A stretch of 64,000 nt of DNA from Acetatifactor sp. (GTDB lineage Bacteria > Bacillota > Clostridia > Lachnospirales > Lachnospiraceae). The notes under the pieces are model-generated. The model had not been told where the DNA came from. It was given only the letters and a program-made list of their open reading frames with translations, and did no database searches. The first letter of the stretch is position 1; each line of letters starts with the position of its first letter. The position numbers and the translations under genes were made by a program. Positions 34,906 through 44,095 of this stretch are shown piece by piece. Where the stretch lies: contig JAIDDH010000104.1 of the NCBI GenBank assembly GCA_029055435.1, positions 34,521 through 98,520 of the forward strand, given 5' to 3'.

Positions 34906-35835
34906 TTACAACTCTTCTCGCACCAGATAAATCGGACGGCGTTTGACCTCCATATAAGTCTTGGCCAGATACTGTCCCAAAATACCTGTGCAGAAAAATT
35001 GAATACCACTGGTCAAAAGGATAATACACACCAGAGAGGGCCAACCCGAAACCGGATCGCCGAAAATGATTTTGCGTACAATCGTAAAAATAATCATGAC
35101 AAAGGCCACCACACACAACAGCACACCCATCAGCGAGGAAATCAGGAGAGGCGCTGTGGAAAAGGCCACAATCCCGTCAAAGGAATACATCAAAAGCTTC
35201 CAGAAGTTCCACTTGGTCTCCCCTTTGGCCCGCTCTACATTCTCATACTCCAGCCATTTGGTGCGAAATCCCACCCAGCCGAAAATCCCCTTGGTGAAAC
35301 GATTATACTCCTGCATGGACAGAATGGCATCCACCATCTGCCTTGTCATGAGGCGATAATCTCTGGCACCGTCCATCATCTCTGTCTGGGAAATTCTCTT
35401 CATCAGACCATAAAATCTTCTGGCAAAAAAGCTGCGCACCGGCGGCTCTCCCTTACGGTTCACACGTCTGGTAGCCACGGAGTCATAGCCCTCCTCCAGT
35501 CCCGCGAACATCTCCGGCAAAAGACTTGGCGGGTCCTGCAGATCCACATCCATCATCACCACATAATCGCCTTTCGCCTTCTCCAGTCCCGCAAACATGG
35601 CGGCTTCCTTGCCGAAATTCCGGGAAAAAGATACTAAACGTACCCTCTCATCCTTCTCCCGAAGCTTCTTAACCTCTCTCACGGTGCCGTCCCGCGAACC
35701 GTCATCTATATATAGAAGTTCAAGCTCTATCCCCTTTTCCGAAAAGAAAGGATCATTCTTGATCAGCTCCTGATAAAACAGAGCCACGCTCTCTTCCTCG
35801 TTATAGCATGGAACAATCACACTCAACAGACTCAT
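34906..35835 (-). CDS. GtrB/DPM1-like glycosyltransferase family 2
   Basis: The protein has 309 residues when started at ATG 35833-35835 (GAGAGGAAA upstream). The GT2 domain shows LLSVIVPCYNEEESVALFYQ, YIDDGSRDGTVREVKKL, FSRNFGKEAAMFAGLEKAKG and MDVDLQDPP; two membrane helices close the C-terminus (LISSLMGVLLCVVAFVMIIF and LVCIILLTSGIQFFCTGILG). This layout is that of enzymes that load glucose or another hexose on polyprenyl phosphate for use outside the membrane. The gene is monocistronic and lies between the Spo0A-domain gene and the Rpn-like gene. Confidence 0.92.
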   Translation of the reverse strand: MSLLSVIVPCYNEEESVALFYQELIKNDPFFSEKGIELELLYIDDGSRDGTVREVKKLREKDERVRLVSFSRNFGKEAAMFAGLEKAKGDYVVMMDVDLQDPPSLLPEMFAGLEEGYDSVATRRVNRKGEPPVRSFFARRFYGLMKRISQTEMMDGARDYRLMTRQMVDAILSMQEYNRFTKGIFGWVGFRTKWLEYENVERAKGETKWNFWKLLMYSFDGIVAFSTAPLLISSLMGVLLCVVAFVMIIFTIVRKIIFGDPVSGWPSLVCIILLTSGIQFFCTGILGQYLAKTYMEVKRRPIYLVREEL

Positions 35836-35929
35836 GCATTTCCTCTCATTCTGCCGCCCGGCGGCATAGATATTTTCCCCACAATTTCCCAAAGTACTCT
35901 ACACTCACTATACTATCAATCTTTCTAAC

Positions 35930-36859
35930 TTAACGCCAATATTTTTCCAACTGCTCCCTGGCAGTATCTTCCGCCATAGAAAATTTTTCCATCAGCTTAA
36001 TCAGGGTTTCACTCTGTGATAGACCTAAATCCTGACATGTCTCAATCACGCCTTGCATTATTCCCCGTTCTATGCCCTGTTCTATCCCCTGCTCTATGCC
36101 CTGTTCTATCCCCCGTTCAATACCCTGTTGCAGTCCAATCTCCAGAATATTCATCTTGACCGCCTCCCATTCCTCTGATTGTTTTACCTCACCGACAATC
36201 CGATCCAATTCCAGGATTCGTTCATCTTTCACAAGGATATCCGGGTTGTCCAATGTTGTATTTTTCATGTATTGCAATAAACTTACCAGATCCGGCCTGC
36301 CATTTCGACTTGTCATATTCACAAAAATTTTCCTTGTGCCATCTTCCAGAGGCAGATCGGGAATCTCTTCGCATCGCTCGCTAAAAGTATATTTTGCAAG
36401 ATCCTTTCCAAAGATGTCATCCTGTGTAATAAAGATTATGACTGTAGACGGTAAATTCTTGTATCGGGTCTCTTTTCCTGCCTTCAACACAGGAGTGTCA
36501 ATCAAGCTCTGATAGAACCGAGAGCGTTTGCGCACATTATCGCCGGTCACGCTATTCTGCATCTCCATATTAAACTGGCGATTTTCCCTGTCAAGCGCCC
36601 ACGCGTCGAGGCGTATGGCGCGCTTGCCAGACCTGTTTAAAATAACCTGCTCTACCTTTACCTCTTTCAGTTCCAATTCGGGCTCATCCATAATGATACT
36701 CAAAACATCCGCATATGCTTCTTTGACTTTCATAACCGATAGAAATAGTGCGAAATCGCTCAAATTGAGCTGATAATCCTCCGGAATCGCTGCAATATCG
36801 GAATATTTCTCCGCCATTTCCGATTGTACTGAGCCTCTTGTGTCAGTTTTTCGTTGCAT
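35930..36859 (-). CDS. Rpn/PD-(D/E)XK nuclease-family protein with GIEQ repeats
   Basis: The protein has 309 residues. The N-terminal two thirds match the Rpn/'PD-(D/E)XK nuclease family transposase' proteins: LSDFALFLSVMKVKEAYADV, LDAWALDRENRQFNMEMQNS with the Asp and Glu-x-Gln of the nuclease core, RSRFYQSLIDTPVL and VIIFITQDDIFG. Near residue 250 a four-residue repeat follows (GIERGIEQGIEQGIEQGIER) and then a helical tail. Family members such as RpnA promote RecA-independent recombination; many are abundant lineage-specific paralogues rather than mobile elements. A long hairpin-rich leader and a good promoter precede it. Confidence 0.88.
   Translation of the reverse strand: MQRKTDTRGSVQSEMAEKYSDIAAIPEDYQLNLSDFALFLSVMKVKEAYADVLSIIMDEPELELKEVKVEQVILNRSGKRAIRLDAWALDRENRQFNMEMQNSVTGDNVRKRSRFYQSLIDTPVLKAGKETRYKNLPSTVIIFITQDDIFGKDLAKYTFSERCEEIPDLPLEDGTRKIFVNMTSRNGRPDLVSLLQYMKNTTLDNPDILVKDERILELDRIVGEVKQSEEWEAVKMNILEIGLQQGIERGIEQGIEQGIEQGIERGIMQGVIETCQDLGLSQSETLIKLMEKFSMAEDTAREQLEKYWR
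36062..36132. repeat. 12-nt tandem repeat coding for GIEQ/GIER
   Basis: About five to six imperfect copies of a 12-nt unit (CTATGCCCTGTT on the plus strand) encode the GIEQ/GIER run in the Rpn-like protein. Copy number may vary between strains. Confidence 0.8.
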
Positions 36860-36883
36860 TTGAATACCTCTCTTTCGTTATGG

Positions 36884-36949
36884 GCAGAGAGGTAATTACC
36901 TCCCTGCGGTTATTTAGTTGTAAGCAAGGAGTTTTGGCAGATGTCTGCC
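36884..36949. repeat. Hairpin-rich leader of the Rpn-like gene
   Basis: Two palindromes lie between promoter and start codon: GCAGAGAGGTAATTACCTCCCTGC (36884-36907) is a near-perfect 24-bp palindrome, and GGCAGATGTCTGCC (36936-36949) is a perfect one; GGGCGAATGCCC follows at 36959-36970. The first sits about 25 nt before the start codon. The rest of the 317-nt gap 36860-37176 holds the promoter and the terminator listed separately. Confidence 0.6.
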
Positions 36950-37013
36950 TTTCAGAAAGGGCGAATGCCCCCTAAGATTTGTCAGAACAAAAATGTTTTC
37001 TTTGCTTGTGAGT

Positions 37014-37042
37014 ATTGTACCATAAGTCAGACCCTTTTTCAA
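37014..37042 (-). promoter_or_regulatory. Promoter of the Rpn-like gene
   Basis: Minus strand: TTGAAA (37037-37042), 17 nt, TACAAT (37014-37019). This predicts a 5' UTR of about 150 nt containing the palindromes above. Confidence 0.7.
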
Positions 37043-37091
37043 TAAACAGCTTAATTTGAGTTTCCCCATTTTTTTAACGCAAATCAGCCGC

Positions 37092-37120
37092 GAAAAAGAC
37101 GGCGGAGAATGTTCTCCGCC
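37092..37120 (-). terminator. Terminator of the large surface-protein gene
   Basis: Minus strand GGCGGAGAAC-ATT-CTCCGCC type hairpin (37101-37120), followed by GTCTTTTTCG. It lies about 55 nt past the stop codon at 37177. Confidence 0.8.
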
Positions 37121-37176
37121 GCCTGCTTTTCTGCTTATTTTATTACTTACTTTGCCATTTCTGGCATCACGCCGAC

Positions 37177-40100
37177 TTATTCAGCGCTGATATTGAGTGT
37201 TGCGGCAAAGTCGCCAAACGTCCACTCTCTCACATCAATGGAAACCTGCTCGCCTGCAGCCAGCTTATAGCTTAACTTAAAGTTGCTGTCTGCCGCGCTG
37301 CCGTCCGCATATGCCAATACCTTTCCGTCATTATCCTTCAAAGTACCGCAGGTATTGCTGCTTCCTGTGGTCCAGAATGAATAGGTGCCATCCGCAGGTG
37401 CGGTGAAGGTATAGGTATTACCGCTGCCGGTTCCCTCTATCGCTGCCTCGAAGCTGTAATCAGCCTTAGCTGCTACGCTGTCCTTGGAATAGATACCATT
37501 GGACATAGTGGACACATTAAAGATCTGACGCTCGTTCTCGCCAAAATAGCTGTCATGTGCCGTTCCCACTGCGTTTACAGTTACGCGATATCTGGCGATA
37601 ACCTTCTTCGTCACCTTAGACTTCACCTCAATCACAGTAGAACCAGCTCTTACTGCTTTCATGGTAGCGGTATAAGTACCTGCATTGGCCTTGATGGTAG
37701 CAACCTTCTTGTTGCTGCTGGTCCACGTCAGCGTATCGGTGAGCATATTCTTAGCATAGCTCTCCAAGTTAAAGTCACCGCTTCCCACCGTCAACTCATA
37801 AGTATTACCAGAGGTAACAGGTTTGTCATCGCTCAACTCATATCTTCCTCTGTAGTAAACACCCACACCGCCAGATTCATCCTTCTGCAGATATCCATAA
37901 GCTGCAGGCATCTTCGTCGTCTTAATCGCCTTCTTAGCCGGCTTGGAGGACTCGCAAATGGTTGAGTCGCCATTCTGCCAGATAGCAGTCACAGTCACAT
38001 TGTATTTGGAGAGCTTTGCCAGTCCGCTTATATGGAAGAAATAGTAATTCTTTCCTTTTGCATCAGTGTAATAGTAGTTACCACTTCTATAATTGGACAG
38101 ATCATAGCCCAGCTCATATGCCGCCGTCACATCTGTAAAACCAGACTTATTATACAGCTGACTCCCAATAATCCGGCCTCTGCCGTCTGTAACCTCAACC
38201 TTGAACTTATTGGCAAGACCGTTATAATTAAAGCCCATCGTGGCTGAGTTATCCACAATATAACTTGCCTTTAAGCCTGTAGCCGCCGCCAAAGCCTTTG
38301 TCTTCACGGTTACATTAGCGCTCTTGTCAGCCCCGACATACAGATCCTTGAGGGTCAGGTTCAGACTTCCGCCGGGCTTAACCGCGGTAATTCCCCAATC
38401 ACCGTACATCTCAAAATAGGGACTCGCCTCAACCGCCTCTCTCAGCGCCTGATCATACACGATATTCCTGTTGAAATAACCCTTTAATACAAGATTACCT
38501 TCCTTGTAGTCCACCAGACTGGTGAGACTCATTGTCTGACCCACTTCAAAAGTGATGTTCTTTCCAACAATACTGTCAGGAGTTGCCGTAATCTCAAGTC
38601 TCCGCCATGCAGAAACAATTCCGGTTGTGGTGTCTGCGACTCTCACATAAACCGTCGCTACCCCGCTCAGTTTAATCTTTCCGGACTTGTCAACAGACGC
38701 ATAAGGGGTCGGAACATAATAATAACCGTTTACATAATCATACCACACATCCGGATCATACTCAACACGCTCTGCTACCTGATATATCAGCTTCGGCGCA
38801 ACATACGCCTTCTTCTGGGTGGCATTAAGCGGGAGCGCTACCCATATATCATCAACAGCATCCGCTGCTTCATATACAGGAAGCTCCTGGAAGCAACCCA
38901 ATGCGCCTGCCTTAATACTTCCGGTAGACAGCTTCACTCCAAAATGCCCGGTTGCCTCATGGCTGGTATAGTCATAATCCTCAGCCACATCATACTTATA
39001 ATACTGTACAGGCTTACCCTCGCCGTAATCAAAGCTTGCCGACAAAGCTTTCACCTGATGCTTGGTAGTCTTGAAGCTCTTGACATTGCCCTTGCCGGAT
39101 ACAGTAACCTTGCATCCATCGGTTAAAGTCCTTGCCTGACTCACATTACGCACATATACGGTATAATCTGTATTGGGCTCCAGACCGCCAATCGTATAGA
39201 CTGCCTGCTTATTCCACCACTCATCTACGGTCCAATCGTTGTAATTATAGTAAGCAGGAGCCACAGCGAAGAGTCCTTCCCAGTTCTCGTTCGTCATGGA
39301 AACAATACGCTTCTCAAACTCGTCGGCCTTGATGCTCTTCCCTTTCAGGACATAAACCTCTCTGCGATATCCGTCGCTTACCAGACCATAAGTAACTTTC
39401 GCACTGTTGTCCAGAGCAACCACTTTCTGAATCTTAGGCGCTGTCACATCTGTCACGGTGATGGTAACTTTGGCAGACTTCGCACCCTCAATAGGTACCA
39501 GCTTACCATTCTCATCCTCACGAACAGGTGTAACGGTCACATCCGCCTTACCGGAATCTAACGCTACTGCATAGCCGTTCTCGTCAACACACAACACGCT
39601 CTCATCACTTACCGTATACTGCAGGCAGATGATATCATTCTGCAGCTTCTTAGAGAGCTTCACATCCAATGCCTGTTCGCCGCCTACTACCATCTTCTTG
39701 ACGGGAGAATTAAATGCGATGGACTTAGGCTCCACTGCCTTCGTCAGATCCGCGCCCAGAATTGCCGCGCTGAAATCTACGGTGAAGGTCTCAATATAGC
39801 CCTCCTCCCAACGGATCTTGAATTCTTTCTTATCCTTGGCGGAAGCGTTAAATGCTACTACAATAAAGTTATCATAGAGATAGGAGCCATCGCGATAGTT
39901 AAGCACATAGCCGCCTGCCTTCTCCACATCCTCAATGCTGTTCTTGAAGAAAGCATTTTCCCATGTCTCACGTACATCATCAGTATATTCTGCCGGCATA
40001 TAAATCCTGAATGCAAGATAATTTCCGGACACGCTCTTGTTATAATTATTCAGATAATAATTATTAATGTAATCAATTCCCTGCTCGGGTTTAATAACAT

Positions 40101-43100
40101 GCGTCATTTCCGTAATGGTATCTGTAATCGCAACCATAGAAATAGAACCGTAACTCGTTGCGCTGACAGTAGAATTATCCCTTACGGTAGTAAATTTTGT
40201 GCCTTTTGACTCTATGGTATAGTTTCTTGCATAACGGGATGTCAGAGAACCGTTTACATAGACAGTATAGGCCTTCTCACCCTTATATCTATAAACTGCA
40301 TTACCTTTCTCATCCTTCACGGAAGTTGAAATCCCGCTCATGGCCGGATAATGACCATATTCCTGCCATGTGAACGCATCCTTATCACGCTCCACCACTC
40401 CATCAAATGTAAGAGGGAAATCATAGTCCTCTATACGAGAACCCGCCTTAATCTTGGCATCCACTACAGCCTCAACCAGCAAATCCCTGGGGGTGATATC
40501 AAACTCACCAACCTTCTGCTCCGCTACTGCCTTGTAAGTGGTGCTGCCGCTGTAGCTGACATAGAGCGTATAGTGACCGCCATCGATGGGCCAGCTAAAT
40601 TTACCATCATCCAAATAAGCTTTGTCATACACCCATCTGCACTCAGGCTTCACATCTGCAACCGCGCTGCCATCCGCCTTGGTAATCTTTACTGCTCCCT
40701 CAGGGATGACATACTCTGTACCGTCGTATTTCTTATTTGTGAGCTTCGTGCCATCGACCTCAATCTTAAGCTCCGTCGTGCCCATGTCATTCAGTGTAAT
40801 AGCACAAGTCTCATTCAGATATCTTGTCGTTGTAACCGCCGCATCGCCGGTACCTTCCGTAACATATTCAATGTCTGTGTAATTTGTGCGCAGAGCGGCT
40901 CTCAGATTCAGGCTTGCCACCGCCACACGGTAAGAAGTCCCTTTAGTGAAGCTGCCATATGCAGGGTTGAACTCTGAGTCATTCCCAGGCCTTTGCTCAA
41001 CCTGCCAGTTGATATAAAAATCCTTTTCACCTGCATTTACTTCTGCTGCCTTGCCCTCAGTCCAAGCGAGCACTTCACCCTCGCCCACAGCAGGAACCGT
41101 CTGAATCACAAATTCAATCTGTGAAAAATCATACTTATTGACAGCCGTCTCTGTGAGAGCTATAGGTGCTGTCTTAGGCACTACCTTAATCTTCTGCTTC
41201 TCAATTTTGTAGAATATCTCTACAGGCACTGCATGGTTCACATTAGTGGGGTCAGCATAACTCACCACCAACTTATAGTTACCGGCGTTGCGGAATTCAC
41301 CTGCATTGCTCGGAATGGTATTAGAGCTGCCAACCGTTGTCCATGTAGGAATCTCATCATACTTTCCGGTCTCGTTATTTAAAACATAGTCAGTTCCGTT
41401 CTGACGATACCATGTATAGGAAATCGTCTGATTCGTACCGGAGGCAAGTACGCTGCCGTCCGCTCCCTTAACCTCAGCCTGCTTGTAGTTTGCACGCTCT
41501 TCATAGAGTGCTTTGCCGTCATATACCTTGACATAAGGATTCTCATAGGTGGTGCCAGCCTGAGCTTCCTGAATTCCTTCCAGTGCGGGAATCTTGCTCA
41601 CGTCAATGGTTGCCACATTGCCTGCAGCCATGACTACAGCCAGCACATTCAGATTCAGCACTTCCGTGTCAAGATTTACTTCATAATTACGATCCGAACC
41701 ATAACTATAGTTATTAATTGGGAGCGTATACCCCGTGCCGGATCCCTGATAAACAGCCTTATAGCCGCTGAAAATCACACGATAAGGCTTGTCGTATACC
41801 AATGTGAAATCACTCACATCCGCATACAACTTCTTATTGTCCGCATCAGTTGCATCGGTCTCAACCTGAAGCTTAAATACAGGCTCATAAGGAATTGTCC
41901 TGCCGCCATAGCTATAATCGCCCCAGATATGCTCTCTGTCAATCGCAACCTCATTACCAGCCTCGTCCCTTGCCACATAAGTAACAGCTGCCAACACATC
42001 CCGCACAGTCATGCCCGGATAGAAAGTAGGCGCCGTCTCTGTCTTCCACTTCGGCACAAGAGTCAGCTTTTTGGGTGTTACCACTACCTTAATTTCAGCA
42101 GAATTGGATCCAAAAAGGCCAGCCTTCCCTTTATAAGTAATTCTATAATAATAGGTACCTGCATTTACAGGAGTGCTGTCTAATTTATTACGACTGGAAT
42201 CATACCATTCATAAATCAGATCATCCGCCACTGTAAAAGGAATCTGCGTATATTTACGCGTACTATCATCATTATAACTGGTGTTATCCCAATACTGAAC
42301 CTGCAGCGTATAGTCCGTGGGTGCAACGGGCGCTGCAATTTCGTTGCCCGTGTAAATAACGGAATAATCAAGGAATCTGCCCACATTATCCTTATCCGCC
42401 CACTTATCAGACATGGTCACTGTCACTTCCGGGGTGATCAGGCCAGCCATCTGGAGCTTCTGGATCACAGGCTTGAGCGTATAGCTGTCCTTCTGGTCTT
42501 GTGTAACATTGTCTGTAAAAGCAGGGGTAATTTCAACTACATAATCCCCTGTCTTCAGGAGCTGGCCGGAAACCACAGTACCGGTATAGGCATCCTTTAT
42601 TGACAATGTCAATGTAAAGTCAGCAGTCGCATCATCACCATTATACGCAAAGTAATCATTATTATCTGTACGAATATAAGCCCACGAAGCCTTTACACTC
42701 TGAGCCAGAGTTCCCGGGGTGACCGGATCGATGGTAACCTTAGGCTCCACCTCTGCCTTGGTAATCTCAAAGGTCATCTCATAGTCAGCCTTGTCACTCA
42801 CGCCCTCCACAGCAGGAATGAGAATGTTCAGCTTATAGTTTCCTACCTTGGATCTATTGTTCGGTGCGGAAACATCTGTCCATCCTTCCTCTCCCTGCAT
42901 CTGCCACTGGGATTCCCATACAATAATTCCATTATTGTCCACATATTCTAAAGTACCCCTGTTGATTCCATCCGCAAGGACATGGACTGTACTTCTAACC
43001 CAGTAATTCCATGATTGAATATCAGCATCGCCATAAGGCAGTGCAGTCTTGTACTCCTCATCGAACGCAGTTCTATCAAAAGTATACTTAATCGGCTCAG

Positions 43101-43356
43101 GATCACCCACCGCATATACCTCTGCCCCTCCAATCGCGGAATCTGCTGCATCTGCAGCTCCCACGTTCTCCGCTGCAATATCACCTACGGTGACATCATC
43201 ATCGGGAAGTACATTTACCACATCCTCCGTGTCTGCTGCCGGAATCTCCGCAGCATACGCAATGGATGACGGTAACGTCCCTGTTACCATGGTAACTGCC
43301 AGCAACAATGCAAGAAATCTCTTGCCCTGCACCAACAGCTTTCTGTTAATTTTCAT
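37177..43356 (-). CDS. Very large secreted multidomain surface protein (MBG-like, Big2 and FN3-like repeats)
   Basis: The protein has 2059 residues from the ATG at 43354-43356 (GAGGAGGAG SD); the track start is six codons earlier. The signal peptide is FLALLLAVTMVTGTLPSSIAYA. Residues ~60-1000 contain several β-grasp-type (MBG/YDG) modules, each with a GTYYYRITYKG or GNYKLVVSY end. Around 1250-1350 and 1900 are Ig-like group 2 modules (YTVSDESVLCVDENGYAVAL, LTWTSSNKKVATIKA). FN3-like stretches such as GLEPNTDYTVYVRNVSQA lie between. The C-terminus is a PPC-like domain (GTYSFWTTGSSNTCGTL). There is no LPXTG motif, SLH domain or choline repeat, so its attachment is unclear. Adhesion or scaffold roles are likely. 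Confidence 0.9.
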   Translation of the reverse strand: MKINRKLLVQGKRFLALLLAVTMVTGTLPSSIAYAAEIPAADTEDVVNVLPDDDVTVGDIAAENVGAADAADSAIGGAEVYAVGDPEPIKYTFDRTAFDEEYKTALPYGDADIQSWNYWVRSTVHVLADGINRGTLEYVDNNGIIVWESQWQMQGEEGWTDVSAPNNRSKVGNYKLNILIPAVEGVSDKADYEMTFEITKAEVEPKVTIDPVTPGTLAQSVKASWAYIRTDNNDYFAYNGDDATADFTLTLSIKDAYTGTVVSGQLLKTGDYVVEITPAFTDNVTQDQKDSYTLKPVIQKLQMAGLITPEVTVTMSDKWADKDNVGRFLDYSVIYTGNEIAAPVAPTDYTLQVQYWDNTSYNDDSTRKYTQIPFTVADDLIYEWYDSSRNKLDSTPVNAGTYYYRITYKGKAGLFGSNSAEIKVVVTPKKLTLVPKWKTETAPTFYPGMTVRDVLAAVTYVARDEAGNEVAIDREHIWGDYSYGGRTIPYEPVFKLQVETDATDADNKKLYADVSDFTLVYDKPYRVIFSGYKAVYQGSGTGYTLPINNYSYGSDRNYEVNLDTEVLNLNVLAVVMAAGNVATIDVSKIPALEGIQEAQAGTTYENPYVKVYDGKALYEERANYKQAEVKGADGSVLASGTNQTISYTWYRQNGTDYVLNNETGKYDEIPTWTTVGSSNTIPSNAGEFRNAGNYKLVVSYADPTNVNHAVPVEIFYKIEKQKIKVVPKTAPIALTETAVNKYDFSQIEFVIQTVPAVGEGEVLAWTEGKAAEVNAGEKDFYINWQVEQRPGNDSEFNPAYGSFTKGTSYRVAVASLNLRAALRTNYTDIEYVTEGTGDAAVTTTRYLNETCAITLNDMGTTELKIEVDGTKLTNKKYDGTEYVIPEGAVKITKADGSAVADVKPECRWVYDKAYLDDGKFSWPIDGGHYTLYVSYSGSTTYKAVAEQKVGEFDITPRDLLVEAVVDAKIKAGSRIEDYDFPLTFDGVVERDKDAFTWQEYGHYPAMSGISTSVKDEKGNAVYRYKGEKAYTVYVNGSLTSRYARNYTIESKGTKFTTVRDNSTVSATSYGSISMVAITDTITEMTHVIKPEQGIDYINNYYLNNYNKSVSGNYLAFRIYMPAEYTDDVRETWENAFFKNSIEDVEKAGGYVLNYRDGSYLYDNFIVVAFNASAKDKKEFKIRWEEGYIETFTVDFSAAILGADLTKAVEPKSIAFNSPVKKMVVGGEQALDVKLSKKLQNDIICLQYTVSDESVLCVDENGYAVALDSGKADVTVTPVREDENGKLVPIEGAKSAKVTITVTDVTAPKIQKVVALDNSAKVTYGLVSDGYRREVYVLKGKSIKADEFEKRIVSMTNENWEGLFAVAPAYYNYNDWTVDEWWNKQAVYTIGGLEPNTDYTVYVRNVSQARTLTDGCKVTVSGKGNVKSFKTTKHQVKALSASFDYGEGKPVQYYKYDVAEDYDYTSHEATGHFGVKLSTGSIKAGALGCFQELPVYEAADAVDDIWVALPLNATQKKAYVAPKLIYQVAERVEYDPDVWYDYVNGYYYVPTPYASVDKSGKIKLSGVATVYVRVADTTTGIVSAWRRLEITATPDSIVGKNITFEVGQTMSLTSLVDYKEGNLVLKGYFNRNIVYDQALREAVEASPYFEMYGDWGITAVKPGGSLNLTLKDLYVGADKSANVTVKTKALAAATGLKASYIVDNSATMGFNYNGLANKFKVEVTDGRGRIIGSQLYNKSGFTDVTAAYELGYDLSNYRSGNYYYTDAKGKNYYFFHISGLAKLSKYNVTVTAIWQNGDSTICESSKPAKKAIKTTKMPAAYGYLQKDESGGVGVYYRGRYELSDDKPVTSGNTYELTVGSGDFNLESYAKNMLTDTLTWTSSNKKVATIKANAGTYTATMKAVRAGSTVIEVKSKVTKKVIARYRVTVNAVGTAHDSYFGENERQIFNVSTMSNGIYSKDSVAAKADYSFEAAIEGTGSGNTYTFTAPADGTYSFWTTGSSNTCGTLKDNDGKVLAYADGSAADSNFKLSYKLAAGEQVSIDVREWTFGDFAATLNISAE

Positions 43357-43417
43357 AACAGCTCCTCCTCTCATTGTGTTGTTTACGCGCTATTTGCTCA
43401 TTCTAAAATGCGGTTTA

Positions 43418-43447
43418 AGTATACCACCGAATATTCCCATATGTCAA
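43418..43447 (-). promoter_or_regulatory. Promoter of the large surface-protein gene
   Basis: Minus strand: perfect TTGACA (43442-43447), 18 nt, TATACT (43418-43423). It lies about 60 nt before the chosen start codon and is the best consensus promoter in the window, fitting high expression. Confidence 0.8.
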
Positions 43448-43510
43448 TCAATTCCATGGTAAATATATCCTGATTCAGCAAATAACGGTATTTTCAACCC
43501 GTTAACGGCA

Positions 43511-43539
43511 TGGACTTTTTTCCAGAAATAGGATATACT
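43511..43539 (+). promoter_or_regulatory. Promoter of the PAP2-like / DUF3048 operon
   Basis: TGGACT (43511-43516), 17 nt, TATACT (43534-43539), about 55 nt before the ATG at 43595. It is divergent from the surface-protein promoter. Confidence 0.5.
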
Positions 43540-43594
43540 GTTTAAGATATATTGTTTAGAATATACAAATTCATTTTATTATAGGAGAGCTTTC

Positions 43595-44056
43595 ATGGAA
43601 TTTTTACATGATTTTTCCGGAAATATCATCTTTTTTTCAGCAGCATCCGGGTGGTTGGTGGCTCAGGTGCTCAAGACAATCATCCATTTGTTTTTCACCA
43701 AACAGTTTGTGGCGGAACGACTGGTGGGCAGCGGCGGCATGCCCAGTTCTCACTCCGCAACCGTCTGCGCCCTGACCACAGCGACGGCATTTGAATACGG
43801 AGGGGGAAGCTTTGAATTTACCATCTCCCTCATATTGGCTATCATCGTTATGTACGACGCCATGGGTGTGCGCCGGGAGACCGGCATTCAGGCAAAGCTT
43901 TTGAATGATATTCTTGAAACTTTTGCGGAAATGGGACGGAGCGAACTCTCCGCTTATGAGAAATTAAAAGAATTTGTGGGACATACCCCGCTTCAGGTAT
44001 TGGCAGGCGCAATTCTGGGCATTCTGATTGCAACGGGAATTCACGCCCTTATTTGA
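43595..44056 (+). CDS. Divergent PAP2-family membrane protein (YuiD-like)
   Basis: The protein has 153 residues, normal for the DUF212/divergent-PAP2 group. It has four to five hydrophobic segments. The family motif KQFVAERLVGSGGMPSSHSA (about residues 35-55) is present, as are MYDAMGVRRETGIQAKLLN and the C-terminal VGHTPLQVLAGAILGI. The motif resembles a phosphatidic-acid-phosphatase active site with its SGGMPSSHSA segment, but biochemical function in this group is unknown. SD AGGAGAG precedes the ATG. The DUF3048 lipoprotein gene follows after 39 nt. Confidence 0.92.
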   Translation: MEFLHDFSGNIIFFSAASGWLVAQVLKTIIHLFFTKQFVAERLVGSGGMPSSHSATVCALTTATAFEYGGGSFEFTISLILAIIVMYDAMGVRRETGIQAKLLNDILETFAEMGRSELSAYEKLKEFVGHTPLQVLAGAILGILIATGIHALI

Positions 44057-44095
44057 CTTATTTGTCTGATTCATCCAAGAAAGGAAACAGGTGTT

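Noticed and set aside
36062-36132. CRISPR array at the 12-nt repeat
   Set aside because: Repeats are contiguous, in frame and coding, with no spacers.
35930-36859. Rpn-like gene as an active insertion sequence
   Set aside because: No terminal inverted repeats or target duplications around it; it has its own promoter, and the flanking palindromes lie in the leader.
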